64,000 bases of DNA from Nemopilema nomurai. Lineage: Eukaryota; Cnidaria; Scyphozoa; Rhizostomeae; Rhizostomatidae. The stretch covers positions 1,371,820 to 1,435,819 of the forward strand of contig ML133493.1 in the NCBI GenBank assembly GCA_003864495.1, read 5' to 3'. Below are positions 62,665 to 64,000 of this stretch, piece by piece. The position numbers and the translations under genes are program-made. The notes under the pieces were generated by a model. It had not been told where the DNA came from. It did not search any database and saw only the letters and a program-made list of their open reading frames with translations. Each line of letters starts with the position of its first letter. The stretch's first letter is position 1.

Positions 62665-63670
62665 ATGCATATTGCTAGAAAAATGTTGACATTCCTCTTG
62701 CTTCTAGTCGCAGCGGCCTTGCAAGACGTTGAGGCAGTGAAGTTTGATCACAGCAACTGCATGGAGATGAAACCGCGGCTCTCACAAGCCACCTCCTCTC
62801 GCAGCAACTCTTTCGTGCTTGCGTATGCCAGGACATACTCTGTATACATTTCCAGCTCAAGTTTCAAGGCAGGGAGTCCAATACGGGTTGTCGTCAAATC
62901 ATGCAAAGCCGTAGATGGTGTCGTTCGAGGATTGAAAGCATTTCTTTTGCAAGCGCGAAGCTTGGATAGCAAGTTTCTACCTTTGGGGTACTTCAACACC
63001 ACGTCGTTGCAGTCAGATGCCCAGGCCATTTCCTGCTATTATCCATACGTAAGTATATCAGAAAGTAAACTTTCCGCACAGCTTTATGTCAATTAGGAAT
63101 AGATATGCCTGACCAATGGCGGATACAAACGCACAATGCCTGCCTGTTTTCTTAAGTTCAGACTGTTTTCACATGCATACTTTTTAATCACATGTAGAGC
63201 TATAAGTTTATGGTATAATATAGACTCAACCAGCAACTGTGTTATCAAATCGTGACTTGTGTCGAATAAAGAGGAACGTAAAACTTGTATACAGTCACTT
63301 GAAAAATCAATAGCAAAAAGCTGTTACCCCATCTTGGCGGGGATATATACAATGTCATTGACATTGGCAACGTATAGCAACACTCTGATTGTCACTTCTT
63401 TGTACCCCACTTCTTTGTACCCCACTCATTTGTACCCCACTCCTCTGTGCCCCACTCCTATGTACCCCACTCCTTTGTTCCGAATCTTCCCACATTCTGC
63501 TTCTCTTTCAGGACAGTGTCGTTAATAAGCTCAACAAAAACGTAAAAGAGCTCTCGGCGTCTTGGATTCCCCCGAGGAACTTCCGTGGCTCTGTGGCATT
63601 TTACTTGACAGTTGTTCCACACGGAACTCACTCGTATTATCTACGCGTCAAGTCTCCACCTTTGCGACCG
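62665..63670 (+). CDS. Reeler-domain secreted protein, 5' part (two exons visible)
   Basis: Exon 1 is 62665-63048 (128 codons) and exon 2 is 63512-63670 (53 codons), both phase 0, with donors GTAAGT and acceptor CTTTCAG. A hydrophobic signal peptide (KMLTFLLLLVAAALQDVEA) is followed by a Reeler (reelin N-terminal type) domain at about residues 25-175. Typical features are the early Cys (SNCMEMKP), YSVYISSSSFKAG, FLLQAR with C in SCYYPY, and SWIPPRNFRGSVAFYLTVV. A donor at 63671 shows the gene continues, probably beyond the window. Family members are small secreted or defence proteins, spondins, and ferric-chelate-reductase-like proteins with DOMON and cytochrome b561 parts; which one cannot be told from this half. 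Confidence 0.82.
63396..63485. repeat. 15-bp minisatellite, six units
   Basis: Units of the form TTCTTTGTACCCCAC repeat at exactly 15-bp spacing from 63396 (two identical, four diverged). It sits in intron 1 of the Reeler gene and ends 26 bp before the exon 2 acceptor. The top strand is C/T-rich and could act as an extended polypyrimidine tract. Confidence 0.85.
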
Positions 63671-64000
63671 GTAAGTGCTCCGCAACGTGTAAAATCTTCT
63701 CATGATCTCGAAGGAATACACATTGGGTAACTTTGCGTGTTAACACTGCGCTGCTCGTCTCATGATTATTATTGTGGCACTCTAGCACCTGATGCTTATA
63801 AAGCAGTCTATCATTTTTGCCTTATGTAAATCTTACTTGATTGTGTTTCGTGCAAAATTCTTCGTCTCTATCGAAAAGTCTTCAATCAGGGGTTCCTAAT
63901 AACTAGAAATGTCGTTTCAGTGAGATAATGTTAAAAAAGCCATACTTCCTGTGAAATCCGAATGCATAAGAGCTTGATTTCAAGGATCATTAAAAGAGAA
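63671..64000. other. intron of the Reeler-domain gene to window end
   Basis: No exon seen; AT-rich unique sequence following the donor GTAAGT. Confidence 0.5.

Overview
The window looks like nuclear DNA of an anthozoan cnidarian, most likely a stony coral or sea anemone. It is AT-rich, with short exons bounded by consensus GT/AG sites and animal-specific gene families: a FoxD-type forkhead factor, a GLIS-type zinc-finger factor, mitochondrial DNAJA3/Tid1, STK16 and a Reeler-domain secreted protein. Many small DNA-transposon derivatives are present. The lineage is inferred from gene content and repeat style; no species can be named.

Layout. Positions 1-5518 show no gene. An intronless FoxD-like gene lies on the minus strand (5519-6694) with a TATA box and a paired E-box palindrome upstream. 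About 23 kb without convincing coding sequence follows (7.5-30.4 kb). It holds tandem repeats, a possible two-exon mini-ORF near 16.1 kb, and a Harbinger transposase remnant split by a 423-bp MITE with a clear TTA target-site duplication (27.5-28.9 kb). Next come two complete multi-exon minus-strand genes, whose exon phases I joined by hand: GLIS-like (30446-34395, 4 exons, 545 aa) and DNAJA3 (35365-42281, 14 exons, 490 aa).

From 42.9 to 53.5 kb two copies of a 505-codon intronless gene for an unrecognised polytopic membrane protein occur, about 7.5 kb apart and nearly identical. The left copy (44410-45926) has a one-base frameshift. The right copy (51887-53404) is intact and lies antisense inside the 7-kb first intron of STK16 (47953-58913, plus strand, 9 exons, 291 aa). 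The right edge carries possible transposon-related exon fragments (59.7-60.7 kb) and the first two exons of a Reeler-domain gene (62665 onward) that seems to run off the window.

The genes do not form a pathway. FoxD and GLIS are developmental transcription factors. DNAJA3 is a mitochondrial Hsp40. STK16 is a membrane-anchored kinase. The membrane-protein pair is the least explained content. All multi-exon models come from reading splice sites and phases by eye; no alignment or expression data were available.
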